A stretch of DNA of 64,000 nucleotides from the NCBI RefSeq assembly GCF_002865645.1, contig NW_020194558.1, forward strand, positions 1,116,001-1,180,000. The letters run 5' to 3'. Under the pieces are notes generated by a model that was given only the letters and a program-made list of their open reading frames with translations, searched no databases and was not told the DNA's origin. A program made the position numbers and the translations under genes. Below, piece by piece: positions 1 through 10,133 of the stretch. Within the stretch, counting starts at the first letter, position 1. The number at the start of each line of letters is the position of its first letter. The DNA comes from Hyaloscypha bicolor E. Taxonomy: Eukaryota > Ascomycota > Leotiomycetes > Helotiales > Hyaloscyphaceae.

Positions 1-1
1 A

Positions 2-1065
2 ATTAATTGGGATGCCAAGTTCCCAGTGAAGAGGCCGTTCTCTTGGGTAGATGGCGATGAGCAGAATCGTGTTTGGTGGGCGGTCGTCATTCTAGATAGG
101 TATGCTTCCCAGTGGTTATCCGAACTCGTAATCGAGCAACTTGAGTGCGCTTATTGTGGGCCGAGGAGAAAATTTTGTATTGACAAACACTCAGAGTCTC
201 CAGAATAGGCTTTCCACCTCGCCCATTGTGGACTGGTGACCCAACTCCAGAGTCTATCTTACCGTCCGATGATGGAGCTTGGGATCAAGGAGTAAGTGCC
301 ATGCCCTGACTTGAAGCATCGCCACATCCTAAACCTTTCAGGTGATGCCACCGAAATGTTTCAAGGTGCTTCAGCCTGATAATCCAAGAAAACTTGGGCG
401 GTTTGCCCTCAAAGCGGAAGCAACCCGATTGCTCGGCCAAGTCATTAAGCATGTAGAAGCAACTGATTTCGAGGACACGTTTCACAAGGAGGAAGCGCTT
501 CTCTTGGACGGCGCTCTTCGAGCCTTAGTCAACGTTACGGAGTTCGAGGGACAGAGCCACAGCCTTGATGTCATGAATCAAACTGCAATGTGCTCCATGT
601 AAGTGCGCAGTTGGGTGGCCATGCTTGAATTGATAGGTGCCTCTCGAGCTGATAGTGTCCAGTGCTTTAATCCTTCTGCACGAAGCTCATGCTTCGGGAA
701 GTTCAGAAACTTCGGAATATTTCGAACGTATTCATCACACAAAAAATGCCACAAATAACGTGGTAAAGTCTCGTGAGGAAATAGTGGGCTTCGAGACCCC
801 AATCAAATTATGTGTAAGAGCTGCATCACCATTCATGACAAGCCTTCTGTATCAAATGGCGACTGCCAATTTGCGAAGGTGTCGAGACCTGAACATGGAC
901 GAATCTTACGAGGATTTTGTAGTATTGAAAGAAGCTTTGAAAGTTTTTGATGGGAGGTGGAGAGCTTCAGGTAAGTGGCACGGACGAGCACTTGCTGAAA
1001 GCTAACCTTTGGTAGGAGCGTATTTGAAAATCATAGAGGCGCGGGAAGTGCTTTCTACTCGCTAG
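2..1065 (+). CDS. Fungal-specific transcription factor, 3' part (5' end outside window)
   Basis: The reading frame is already open at the left edge, so this is the C-terminal 266 residues of a longer protein. Splicing 2-99, 204-291, 342-598, 663-970 and 1016-1065 keeps one frame (801 nt) with GT-AG introns of 104, 50, 64 and 45 nt. The start of the product reads RVWWAVVILDR, then after the first intron IGFPPRP and ILPSDDGAWDQG. This is the signature of the fungal transcription factor middle homology region (Fungal_trans), found C-terminal to a Zn2Cys6 DNA-binding domain in nuclear regulators. That zinc cluster would lie upstream of the window and is not seen. The product ends in AYLKIIEAREVLSTR. 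The gene is convergent with the next one; the two stops are about 60 bp apart. The family is confident, the target genes are unknown, and the 598/663 junction was chosen because it alone restores frame. Confidence 0.85.
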
Positions 1066-1125
1066 ATCCATGTGACATGAGTAGCAAAATCTGGCACAAA
1101 GGTTGTACATTTCGTGATGCCAGTG

Positions 1126-2264
1126 CTACGTGGCGCTGGTGAACTTCAATGCCTCGTTCCCGACAACAGTCTGAGTAGGTAATCATATCAGCGTTTGAAA
1201 TAATAGCAGCACGGAAGATACGCACCTTTTTTACATTTCCGATCCCAGTAACTTGACCCGTTGCATTCGCTCCCATGATGTTGGCATAATTGGTTGACAT
1301 CAACTGAACGCCGGTCACGAAGCCCTTGCCGTCAAATCCGCAATGCCCACCTCCATTGGGCGTGTTATCCACGGTCTGCGTGACTCCAATTTGCGCTGCC
1401 GACATTCCCGCGGTCGTAGCGAGCTTCTCATACGCCGTGATAGCTTTTGGAATTGCTGGCTGAAGAAGTGCGAGCTCGTCCTGAGTACTCTGGAAATGGA
1501 TCTTCATGCTTGTAGCAAGGGTTGCAGCATTGGCAACATTGACTTGTGGGACTAGGGCACCACAATTCAGCACCACGCCGGTCTTGTATTGCGCTCCGAA
1601 AGCTGGAACGAAGAATCCAGACAGGAGAAGCGATCCTCCAGAGACACCAGTGAAGAAAACATTTCCAGGATCGAATGCCATGTCTTTCGGAAGTTGATTT
1701 TGGATAAGTGAGTTGACCGCTGCAGCATGTGCAACCCCATCGGTTCGCTGTAAACCACTCCCGCCACCCCAAAAGAGATTTTTGTTTGGCGCAAGGACGA
1801 CAACGCCCATGAGGTTGTTCTGGACTGCTTGATTCGGAAAGTCGAAGAACGATTGTCCACCATCTCCATGTAAGAGGACATTTAAGCCGGCCGTTCCTGT
1901 CGAATTGGCCGTGGCTGCTGCACCTGTAACTCCAGAAGCTGCTGTGAATGATTTGGCTGGGGCACTGATCTTGTAGCGAATTGACAGGCCGCTGTTCCTG
2001 TCAGTGATCTGTCTCCAATGTTGGTGGGAAGATTAACTTAATCGTCACGGTCTTGTCCAGAATTGTTGATCCATCCGTTGCTTTCGTTATTCCACCGGAA
2101 GAAGAAGCGGCAGCGGCAGCGGCAGCGTTGGCCTTGGTATTAGATGTCGTCCCTGTGGTCGCCGTACCCTTGTTCTTCGGCAGAGACTCAACGGGAAGGG
2201 CAAGAAAGGACAATAGGATGAACGAAACAATACGGATCCATGACTCGTACATTATGAAAACCAA
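1126..2264 (-). CDS. Secreted alpha/beta hydrolase of the family often labelled 'cyclin-like F-box protein'
   Basis: Three exons, 2264-2038, 1991-1226 and 1170-1126, give 345 residues. The N terminus has a hydrophobic signal peptide (residues about 7-25) followed by a low-complexity Thr/Ala/Ser stretch. The core carries HGDGGQSFFDFPNQAVQNNL (from His117), NLFWGGGSGLQRTDGVAHAA, and the nucleophile elbow GVSGGS with putative catalytic Ser193. The C terminus TVVGNEALKF comes from the last small exon. The fold is that of alpha/beta hydrolases; homologous fungal entries are widely mislabelled as cyclin-like F-box, and no F-box is visible here. Substrate is unknown; an extracellular esterase or depolymerase role is inference. 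Intron 1 (46 nt) has an unusual GTTAAT donor but a good CTGAC branch site, and it is required because the first exon frame otherwise stops. The start at 2264 could alternatively be the Met at 2252. Confidence 0.85.
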
Positions 2265-3284
2265 CGTCCAGCGTCAAATATCAAGGAAAGGAAGGAATGA
2301 ATGGGGATGAAGATCAGAGACACGACACTTGCCAAAGCTGGGACGAAAGCCCGTTTTGTCGGAATTCATGAACTGACGGTTTGACCTTGAGAAACTTCTT
2401 GAAGCATTTAAGAGCCTTCAAACTGCCAAGTCTGTTTCCCCAAGACTTTATCCTGGGGGTGGTCGTGCCGAGAACCCAATGCGGAAGCATACTGTTTGAC
2501 TTGGCGACCAAGCCGAAGGCGTCATTGGATCGGATTGATTTCCATTGTGGCTTCGGAGTGGGAGATCGTGTCAAAATGATCTGACTGTCCGCTAGTCCTC
2601 GAGCATTCGACGGCGCGTGGGGTTTGATATGTAGAAGCGGGAGGGGTTGGAGTTTGAAGATGCAGATGAAAGATGAAAGATGACAGGAGAAAATAGGTAC
2701 GGTAAGCTTGGGGGCGGGAAGTGCGGAACTAGTCACGTGCTGGTCGGGTTTCTCTCCCTCTCCCTCTCCCTCTCCCTCTCCCACCTCTCCATCACACATT
2801 CACGCTGGTGAATCAACAACACTTCTGCTATTAGACGTATTAGGGTATCATCAGTCTCAAGCACCGACGCCCGGCCCTCACAATCATGCACAGCCTGCGA
2901 GAACGACCTCAGTTGCAATGTCCAGCCGAAATAGGGCGGCGTTGCTCGCAGTCCACCTCGTTGAGCGACCTCGACGCCGAGAAAAGCCGAGGAAGCTGTT
3001 TACAACTTGAGAACCAGACATTCCGAGCATCCGTGAGCATCCATAAGCAAGTTGGCGGCCAGAACAACCAGTATGAACACGTATACGAAGAGTCGATTTT
3101 CAACTGGCAACCACGCCGGCACGCTTGGAGCAACGAGCTATCAAATCCGGCATCAATTACGACGCCTAAAACAAAAATAAACGCATCCGTTGAACGAAAC
3201 TTGCACCTTCAAGCTTAAATGACGCATTGGCCAAGATCCATCTCACAACAGAAAGACCAACTCTGCCATCCTTCCATAGAACCG
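2265..3284. other. Intergenic region, promoter of the hydrolase and 3' flank of sulfite oxidase
   Basis: About 1 kb without a convincing gene. It must hold the promoter of the leftward hydrolase gene. It contains a CT-rich microsatellite (listed separately) and a CACGTG palindrome at 2734-2739. The open frames here are low-complexity and recognised as nothing. Confidence 0.6.
2751..2782. repeat. (CTCCCT)n microsatellite
   Basis: About five tandem copies of a six-base pyrimidine unit. Polypyrimidine tracts are common in fungal promoters; this one lies about 490 bp upstream of the hydrolase start. Confidence 0.8.
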
Positions 3285-5160
3285 TTATTCGTCGACGTCT
3301 CTCGGATCGTGTTCTTTCCAAAACTTCTCATACTCTTCCCAGCTCTGTGTTTGAAACTCCTCAGGCTGGGTAATGGGGGCAAGCGGTATACCCAAGTGGT
3401 CGAATTTTTCAAACCGCTGCTTCGTCAAATCTCGACTCTTGTTGATGCTATAGACACTGATTCTATGAGCTGAACTTGTCACATGAAGACCCCAATTCCA
3501 TGCGGCGCGGACGGCCAAAGGCTGGGTATTTAGGGAATTATCCCAGCATCGGCAGACGATTTCGATCCATCCTTCAACGTCGCAAGGAAGGTCATACTCC
3601 CAAGTTCGCCATGTCCACTTGCCCTTCTTTGACAAGTTCTCGTTAGGCACAGAGTACCAACTGAAGCCGCCATCAGCAGACAATTCCACTCGCTCAGGCC
3701 ATCTTCCACCACCAGAATAGGCCCAGCCTTTGCACCGGATCGAGCCGTTATGTATGACAACTTGTTTCGTCCAGGGAGACATAATTGCGCTGCTCACCGG
3801 CATCTCTTGAATCTGAATCCCGTCCGTTGGACGTTGATTATGCTTGCCGACTTGCTGGTTGAAGTAAAGATACTCCTTGCTCTGGACAGGCGCCAGAGAG
3901 GGAGTCTCAATGGCTTTAATCCGGTAAAGCCACTTAACACTTCGAGCGCCGATATATCCCAGCACTACCACTCTCAATGGATAACCGTGGATCTTGGGCA
4001 ATGGCTCGCCGTTCATTTCCCAGACAAGCATGACCTCGTTCGCCTTGACCTTCGACCATGGAACGCTCACGAGGTAGTTCATGACCTGGTCGGCCTTGAA
4101 ATAGGTCTCGGCACCATAGAGTTCCAGGTGTTTCGCTCCATTGATAAGGCCACCGCAGTCCTTGATCACCTTTTTCAGGCTGACCCCGACATATTTCGCT
4201 GTTCCAATTGCACCTTCTGCCCATGGGGCCTGCGGAAGTTCGTCTCCCTGCCCAGGGTACAGACAGATTTGCTCTATCCGACGAGTTCCAGAGCACTGCG
4301 GACGTCACAAGTTAGCATTGCCTGGCGAAGTGCAAGGAGCCGCAAGATACCCTCGCGGTCTTTCTTTGAAAGATATTCATGGTGAGGAATTAAATCGCGA
4401 GACATCCAAAGGAGATGCTCATCTAACCAAACACTTACCTGCATCGTGACTACTTTCTCCATCCGCGGAAATTTAGACTCATCCATCAAATCATCGAGGC
4501 TGTAAACTTTCGGGTCGGCGACTAGTCCATCTAGGGTCATGCTAAATTTGTCCTTGTCGATTATGGGTATGCCGCCATGGTTTCGAACGAAATGAAGAGG
4601 ATTTGGTGTGACCGGCTTCGACGTCACAAGTCGTTTTGGAGGTTCGCCATTGTAGGGAAACTGAAGAAGATGCAACATCTCAGGGTGTTTCTCCTTCAAG
4701 ACCATTGCCCAAGAGTCGTCGGGAACCGAATCCAGCTCGCCGCCGAGTGCCTGATGCCACAATTTCCAACGATATCCGTCAAGAACGGGATTCGTGTCTG
4801 GAATTGGTGACATTTGGTATTCTGGATGCGGGGGGAAAGATTGAGAGGTGAGTATCTTATGGGCTATGGCCTTCTTCTCCGGATACTTTTCCCATTCCAC
4901 ATACCTGAAATCTATTAACTGAATCGTCAAATCAGGCGTTTTGGAGAAAATACTTACCCTTTCCAACCTTCGAGTTCTCTAGCAAAGAGTTGCTTCGGGT
5001 CACCGAAAGCTTTGATAGCCTCTTCATCTTTCCAGAAACCTACCCATTTCTGCGGTGGGATTGCAACTGTGTCACGCCCAGTCTGGTCGAGGAAGGGCAG
5101 CTCAGCACCTGCTAGGCCTTGTTCAATTTTCCATTCATTAGGCCGATTGACAGTCTCCAT
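3285..5160 (-). CDS. Sulfite oxidase-type molybdopterin oxidoreductase
   Basis: Exons 5160-4958, 4904-4439 and 4295-3285 give 559 residues; the introns are 53 and 143 nt. The family oxidises sulfite to sulfate using a molybdenum cofactor. After the second intron the protein continues VVTMQ-CSGTRR, placing the Mo-coordinating cysteine at residue 224 as the first codon of exon 3. Then follow GAIGTAKYVGV, LELYGAETYFK and NGEPLPKIHGYPLRVVVLGY plus GARSVKWL, all characteristic of the oxidoreductase molybdopterin domain. The C-terminal 130 or so residues, with IRCKGWAYSGGG and VELSADGGFSW, match the Mo-co dimerisation domain. There is no cytochrome b5 or FAD domain, so it is not a nitrate reductase. 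There is no evident mitochondrial presequence or C-terminal SKL-type peroxisomal signal (it ends RDVDE), so a cytosolic location is likely. The start METVNRPNEW is the first Met of the frame. Confidence 0.92.
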
Positions 5161-7828
5161 TTCGAATACGTTCTCCGTAAGGGCGGCCGGATCGAATCAA
5201 CTTTCCAATGTGTCTCACAAGCTAAATTTATGTGCTTGCCAAAGTTTTCCGCTCTGAGATATGGGGTTTTTGGAGCTTAAACGGTGAGGTCATGCAAGTT
5301 GACAGGGGCTATCCACAACAACCGTCATCGGTACCACGGAGCAAGGACCCATAAAACTGCAAGTAATCATGTCGCATCAGATGTTAGCTCTTAGAAAGAA
5401 GGTTTGCCAGCCAATGGGTTTCGAGAGAGGTTCCGCAACTTCGAACTCGCTCGCCTTCGTCGATATCTCGGCAAACAAAGCCCGAGATTTCTGTCCGCGT
5501 CCGAGAGAATAATTGTCGTGTCTTGCTACGACATTCCTTCATCCAACTCGCTTTCTGCATCGGATCTGCGCTATGCGCGGAACCAGACCAGTGGAACTAT
5601 TCCGGTTTTGCGTGATCTGATCATTGAGGCTTCGGTGAGCCACATTGCCGGCTCAAATTTGCCTTCCCGAGTAACAGTTCTCCATTCGCTCTTTTTATGC
5701 CTCTCGGAAGTTATCCTTAAGTTGAGCTGCACTTCAAGACTTGTCTCCGCGAGGTGGATCAACATCTGCATGTTTTATGCAACTCCTTCTGTCAGCAGTT
5801 TAGCTGATTGGCAAGGCATATGTAACCCAACCCAGCATCAGCTCAACCCTCCAAACTGTGTCGCAAAGATTGAGGAATGGAGTATAACTGGCCCCCGACT
5901 CTCCTGGCCAGTTGATTCTGGTTGAACATCTGGTTGCAGCAATGTTCCTTGAACGGTCTTGGCTCTAAGCTTGCATATCCGTGTGAAAAGTGCAGCTCAG
6001 CACAGGGCCATGTGTTCGCCGGATAGTGTCCTTTTCCCAGATATCCTGAAAACGGGTCCAGCCATTGGTTTGCATCTTTGCTCCTAGCGTCTCCTGCACT
6101 GACACGTTCAAACACGGCCCCGCATGCAGAACCAGCGGCAGATAGAAGCACCTCAAATGAGGGGTTAAGATATGTACAAGCTCCCTGCTTCTCCCATGTA
6201 CCTTGTCAGTGCGAAGCTGTTGACTTTTAAGAGGAGCAAATGACCAACATTTCCATGGAAACAATCCAATGGCAATATCCATGCTGATTTCTCAAGATAT
6301 CGGCTCCTTGAATACCTGAAGTATTTGGAATGCACTTCGGCCAATGAGTTCGGCCCAGTTAGCTGAGGCGATTAACAGAATTTTAAACGTCTGGCTCAGA
6401 ATGATTTAGCCTTTACTCGGCATCTGGCAATTTGACGATACACGGCAAATCGCAAAGGGTACCAGATTGTAGGGATGGTGCTTCTGCTGTGGTCTGCTTA
6501 GTAACTCTTCCTTGTCCCAGTTACGAGATCCCGCCCCCGGTTCGACTGTCCCGAAGCCTCCGACTAGCGATTATCATTTCCCGATTGGATATTTTATAAA
6601 ACCATCACTCAATTTATTGTGATAAGTCATCCAAGCGTTGAGTTCTCTTCATTTTTATTTACAATTTTTGGCACATGTTGTCCTGTTTTCCTTGAGATCT
6701 GATCTGGGATTTTCAACCAGGAGTTGCTCTCCATCACCCCTCTGCTTAGCACCCTTCAACCTATATTTGATGCATCATGAAACAATCGCCAGAGGTGGTC
6801 TCAAGATTGCTTCATGATTCGTTGACTCCGGCTGACGGACCTTCATGTACAAAATGTGGCAAGCCACCCAGAGGGAATTCGAGTTCCCAGCAAGAATTCG
6901 AACCACCCCACGAAAGCCACAAACTTGCAGAGCAGAGCTCTTGTGACTGATTCTTCGATCATTCAACATGGTACTTGCCCTGTACAATATGGTCTTCACT
7001 CGAGACAGGTCTTGAAACTAGGAACAAAAGAACGTAACTGACCCGACTTACACACTTGCTGGATGTATTCCAGCCCAGTTCCATTGCCAGTCGGCCCAAG
7101 TCAGACCCTGACATAGGTCAACTCAGTGAGAATCCCGCATCTGTTTTGCGGATTCGAGCCGGGCAAGGAAATGGGGACTCTCAGTATTGTGTGATACTGA
7201 ACTGATCGAGTGACACTGGTACATTGTGCTCGAGAGAGAACCATAGAGAGGTACAAAGACCAAATTATGCCACTTTAGTGTCACGTCTGACTTTTCACAG
7301 GGGTGTTCACACAGAGGCTACCGGCATGTGGAAAATTCGAAGTGGCACATGATAACAGCGGTCTCGCCGACACCAAATTCCTAAATGGGATCGGGAAGGT
7401 AACGAAAGCACTACAGTTTCTCGACCATGGCCGGCGAGAAAAGCTCCAGTGATACAGTTTGAGATGTACGAGGCCGGGCATTGCGCTCCTTCACAGAAGA
7501 TGGGGACCAGGAATTTGCGTTCAACGACCTGCCAGTCTTCTCCATTCGAGACCCAATCAGTTCCCAAGCATGAATCGAACCCATAAACGATATCGGCAAA
7601 CCGATGTCTTTGATCCAGGCATATTTTGGGACTTTCACGTCAACAATTTGGAAGGCATACATGCGTTGATGCATCTTTTTTGGGCAGCGTGGCATACCTG
7701 CCTCTCTTCAGCACTTCAATGCATTTAGTGTTCACACATATACCCTCAGGAAGGAGGTGCGTATCTCTATTGGACGAGTAATTTTGAGCTAGTATATTTG
7801 ATCGGGGTGGGAGCTACAGATACGTAAA
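5161..7828. other. Long intergenic region, no recognised gene
   Basis: About 2.7 kb of normal composition. It includes the sulfite oxidase promoter (5161 onwards). Several 60-170-codon open frames exist on both strands, for example 5404-5925 (+), 6282-5965 (-) and 7695-7411 (-). None has a recognisable domain, consistent start context or matching splice structure. I see no repeat or RNA gene here. Confidence 0.5.
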
Positions 7829-8287
7829 ATGGCACTGGAAACTAGACGCAGGCATCGAGACATTGGACTCGGCAACGGCCTAAGATTGGCTGGCGAGGAA
7901 CCCAACTACCACGTCAAAGCCTCTTCAGCGCCGCTGAGAAGGCGACTATCCGACTTAGACTTTGTACGTGCAAGTAACTGACAAGCACCTCATCCCCCCT
8001 CCCTTTGCCGACAAGCAAGCAGCTAACCATCGCCCCTCAGGTCCTCCAAGCAAGAATCTTCTCCTACACCTCCTCGCCCGCCACCGCCTGAGCGCAAAGT
8101 ACGAGCTACACCCCCCAAACCCACCCCTCTCCGCCGTCTACGGCCTCTACCAACCCCACTCCTCTCCACAATCAACGGCAACTATGGCGGAGACCCAGAT
8201 TACATGCGCTCTGGCTTTCGCAAGATTCAGTTCAGACATATGCATTTGACATCCAGAGATGGAGGGCCATGGGGTATGGAGCGGTAG
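7829..8287 (+). CDS. Possible small two-exon gene, function unknown
   Basis: An ATG at 7829 opens 45 codons ending SDLDF just before a GTACGT donor at 7964. Taking the acceptor AAG at 8048-8050 (87-nt intron) joins in frame to a Pro/Arg-rich exon, which ends NGNYGGDPDYMRSGFRKIQF, a short Arg/His/Gly segment and GPWGMER before TAG at 8285-8287, about 123 residues in all. The acceptor is not the strongest one nearby: the CAG at 8038-8040 would instead give an early stop. The C-terminal segment looks compositionally like real protein, but I recognise no family. Coding-like sequence continues downstream in another frame (8368-8562), so this may be the front of a decayed gene rather than an intact one. 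Confidence 0.28.
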
Positions 8288-8367
8288 GATAGGGGGTTTG
8301 CTACAGAGGTCACGGAGAGAGTTTGTGCAGAGCAGGGAGCTGTGGGGGGATTATTAGGGGAGGGGGG

Positions 8368-8562
8368 GTATTTTTGGAGAATGTGATGCTGAGTTTGGTG
8401 TAGGTTGAGGAGGGGTTGGGTGATAAGCCATTAGTGAGTCTTATTGTGATGGGTTGGGTATGGGTGACTGACGAGCTTGAGGCGCTGTTCTTGAGGGTTG
8501 ATGAGGGGCCTAGGGAGCTTATTGCGGGGGCTGTTAAGGGATGGAGGAGCAAAGCTGCTTGA
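8368..8562 (+). pseudogene. Coding-like remnant downstream of the 7829 candidate
   Basis: One frame reads VFLENVMLSLV, then an in-frame TAG at 8401-8403, then VEEGLGDKPLVSLIVMGWVW and DELEALFLRVDEGPRELIAG before TGA at 8560. The amphipathic pattern looks like protein rather than random sequence, but no start, splice site or family is clear. It may be the 3' part of the gene that begins near 7829, broken by frameshifts. Confidence 0.2.
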
Positions 8563-8825
8563 ACATGTTGAGACGGTTGGTAATGTGAGTATACACAGAA
8601 GAGGAGTGAGAGCGGTAGGTCTGTATTTTGATTCCAGCTTTGTTTTCTAATTGAATTTTTACTCATTCCTATCACCATGCAGTTTGGAAGCCCGGTTAGC
8701 TGAGTAGCAATTCCAATTCTCCAAACTGTTAGACTGACAAAGCATTAGCTGGTAAGATTGGTTAAGATGGAGCAGCCTATTTCAAGGAAATACATTTCTC
8801 ATTCGAAGCCATTTCCCATCCACCC

Positions 8826-9632
8826 TCACTTCACCTCACTTTCTTCCTCCCACACCCGCCCAGCGACCATCCCCCCATCAACCAAGACATCGGTCCCCGT
8901 AATATAACTCGCATCCTGCCCACACAAGAACGCGACCACGCCCGCAACATCACCCGGCGTCCCCACCCTCTTGCACGCACTCAACCCCACCATACCCATC
9001 ACCACCCTCCCCCTCTCGCCCTTCAACTCCAGCTCCCCCATCGGCGTCCGGACGATCCCCGGACTGACGCTATTAATCCTCGCCCCCCTCTCGCCATACC
9101 TCTTCGCACTCGCCCGGACGCGAAGGATGTTGCCCCTCTTCGCCAGACAGTACGCCAGCCTGGGGTCCGTCGGGAAGCCGTCCAAGACCAACTCCGCCGC
9201 CGTCGCGCTGGCCAGATGCGCCTCCAGCTCCGGAGCGAGGTTTGCGAGATGCCCCGCCATGCTGCTAATGCAAACCAGACTGCCGCCGTCCGCGACAAAC
9301 GGATAGAACGCGTCGATCACGTTCGCCGTGCCCTGCAAATCGACCTCGTAGATCCGCGCCGCCGTCGTCGCCGTGGCCGGCGAGACGCCCGCGGTGTGGA
9401 TGATGGTCGAGAAGGGCCCGAGCGCCGCCATTGCTTGCACGGACGAGAGAGAGGAGACGTCGATGCGGATGGACGAGATGGCGTAGCCTTCGGAGAGGAG
9501 CGTTGCGGTTGCCCGGTCCGGGTTGATGTCTCCTAGGATTATTCGACGGCCTGAACCCAGACGCCGGGCGATGGCGAGGCCCATGCCGCCGGAGCCGATT
9601 ATGGCGAGGAGGCCTTGGGACATTGTCTGCAA
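8826..9632 (-). CDS. Short-chain dehydrogenase/reductase (classical SDR)
   Basis: A single uninterrupted frame of 268 residues. Residues 10-20 hold the nucleotide-binding glycine motif AIIGSGGMGLA, a variant of TGxxxGxG. Further motifs are DVSS (58-61, NAD(P) side), HTAGV (79-83, replacing the usual NNAG), CISSMAG with the catalytic serine (123 or 124), and Tyr161-x-x-x-Lys165 in AYCLAKRG. PGIVRTPM and the C-terminal ITGTDVLVDGGM complete a classical Rossmann SDR of normal length. It reduces or oxidises an alcohol/carbonyl with NAD(P)(H); the substrate cannot be told. Start could be Met1 (9632) or Met4 (9623); MSQGLLAIIGSGG is the more usual N-terminal spacing. The GC-rich body contrasts with its flanks and produces long antisense open frames. 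A TATA-like box lies about 80 bp upstream. Confidence 0.93.
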   Translation of the reverse strand: MQTMSQGLLAIIGSGGMGLAIARRLGSGRRIILGDINPDRATATLLSEGYAISSIRIDVSSLSSVQAMAALGPFSTIIHTAGVSPATATTAARIYEVDLQGTANVIDAFYPFVADGGSLVCISSMAGHLANLAPELEAHLASATAAELVLDGFPTDPRLAYCLAKRGNILRVRASAKRYGERGARINSVSPGIVRTPMGELELKGERGRVVMGMVGLSACKRVGTPGDVAGVVAFLCGQDASYITGTDVLVDGGMVAGRVWEEESEVK

Positions 9633-10133
9633 TTCTTTTCTCTCCCGTTTTGTTCTCCGTGGGCAGAGGATTTTCCGGGGACAGAGGAGGTTGGGTGGTG
9701 GTTGAGGTGGTTATATATTGCCTGGTGGTGGTACCGGATTTTGGAGATGGAATTGATTCTCCATTGGGACAATACCCGGAACTGATGCATTGTGCAAAGG
9801 ACGCGCTTTGCCAGTTATTAAGCCGAGTTCGAAAACCGGGCCGTTTCATGGATTTTCAAGTCCTGCTGCGCAGCGACTGTTTATTTTCGTCAGTCTCCCC
9901 CCCTGTTCCCCCACATGGTTTATTCCCCTGCCGTGCCGGGACTGGACATTGAGGACCCCAGGGGTTTCCTTGTGGCTCTCCAGCCCCCCCCTAAAGGGAA
10001 ATCCAGGTCCAGAAGACATCAAAAGAAGTCCTCCTAACTTCCCTTCCAACACGCCAGCCGTCTCATCCTGTTTGACATATTATTTATTTTTATTTTTCTA
10101 AAGTGAAAAGGAAAGTAACACTGGGTATATCTC
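9633..10133. other. Intergenic: SDR promoter and 3' flank of GT32 gene
   Basis: About 500 bp between two leftward genes. Apart from the TATA-like box it shows no recognisable element. The open frames on both strands here are extensions of the GC-rich SDR gene in other frames. Confidence 0.6.
9711..9717 (-). promoter_or_regulatory. TATA-like box of the SDR gene
   Basis: On the minus strand this reads TATATAA, about 80 bp upstream of the SDR ATG at 9632, within the usual range for a fungal TATA element. No other evidence was used. Confidence 0.4.

Noticed and set aside
2314..3218. ORFs on both strands between the hydrolase and sulfite oxidase genes
   Set aside because: Products are driven by the (CTCCCT)n repeat and low-complexity sequence; no family recognised.
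5404..5925. 173-codon open frame on the plus strand
   Set aside because: Starts at TTG with no Met in the first 120 codons, no recognised domain, composition not clearly coding.
9023..9849. Several long open frames in and beside the SDR gene
   Set aside because: They are shadow frames of the GC-rich SDR coding sequence; products are Arg-rich and unrecognisable.
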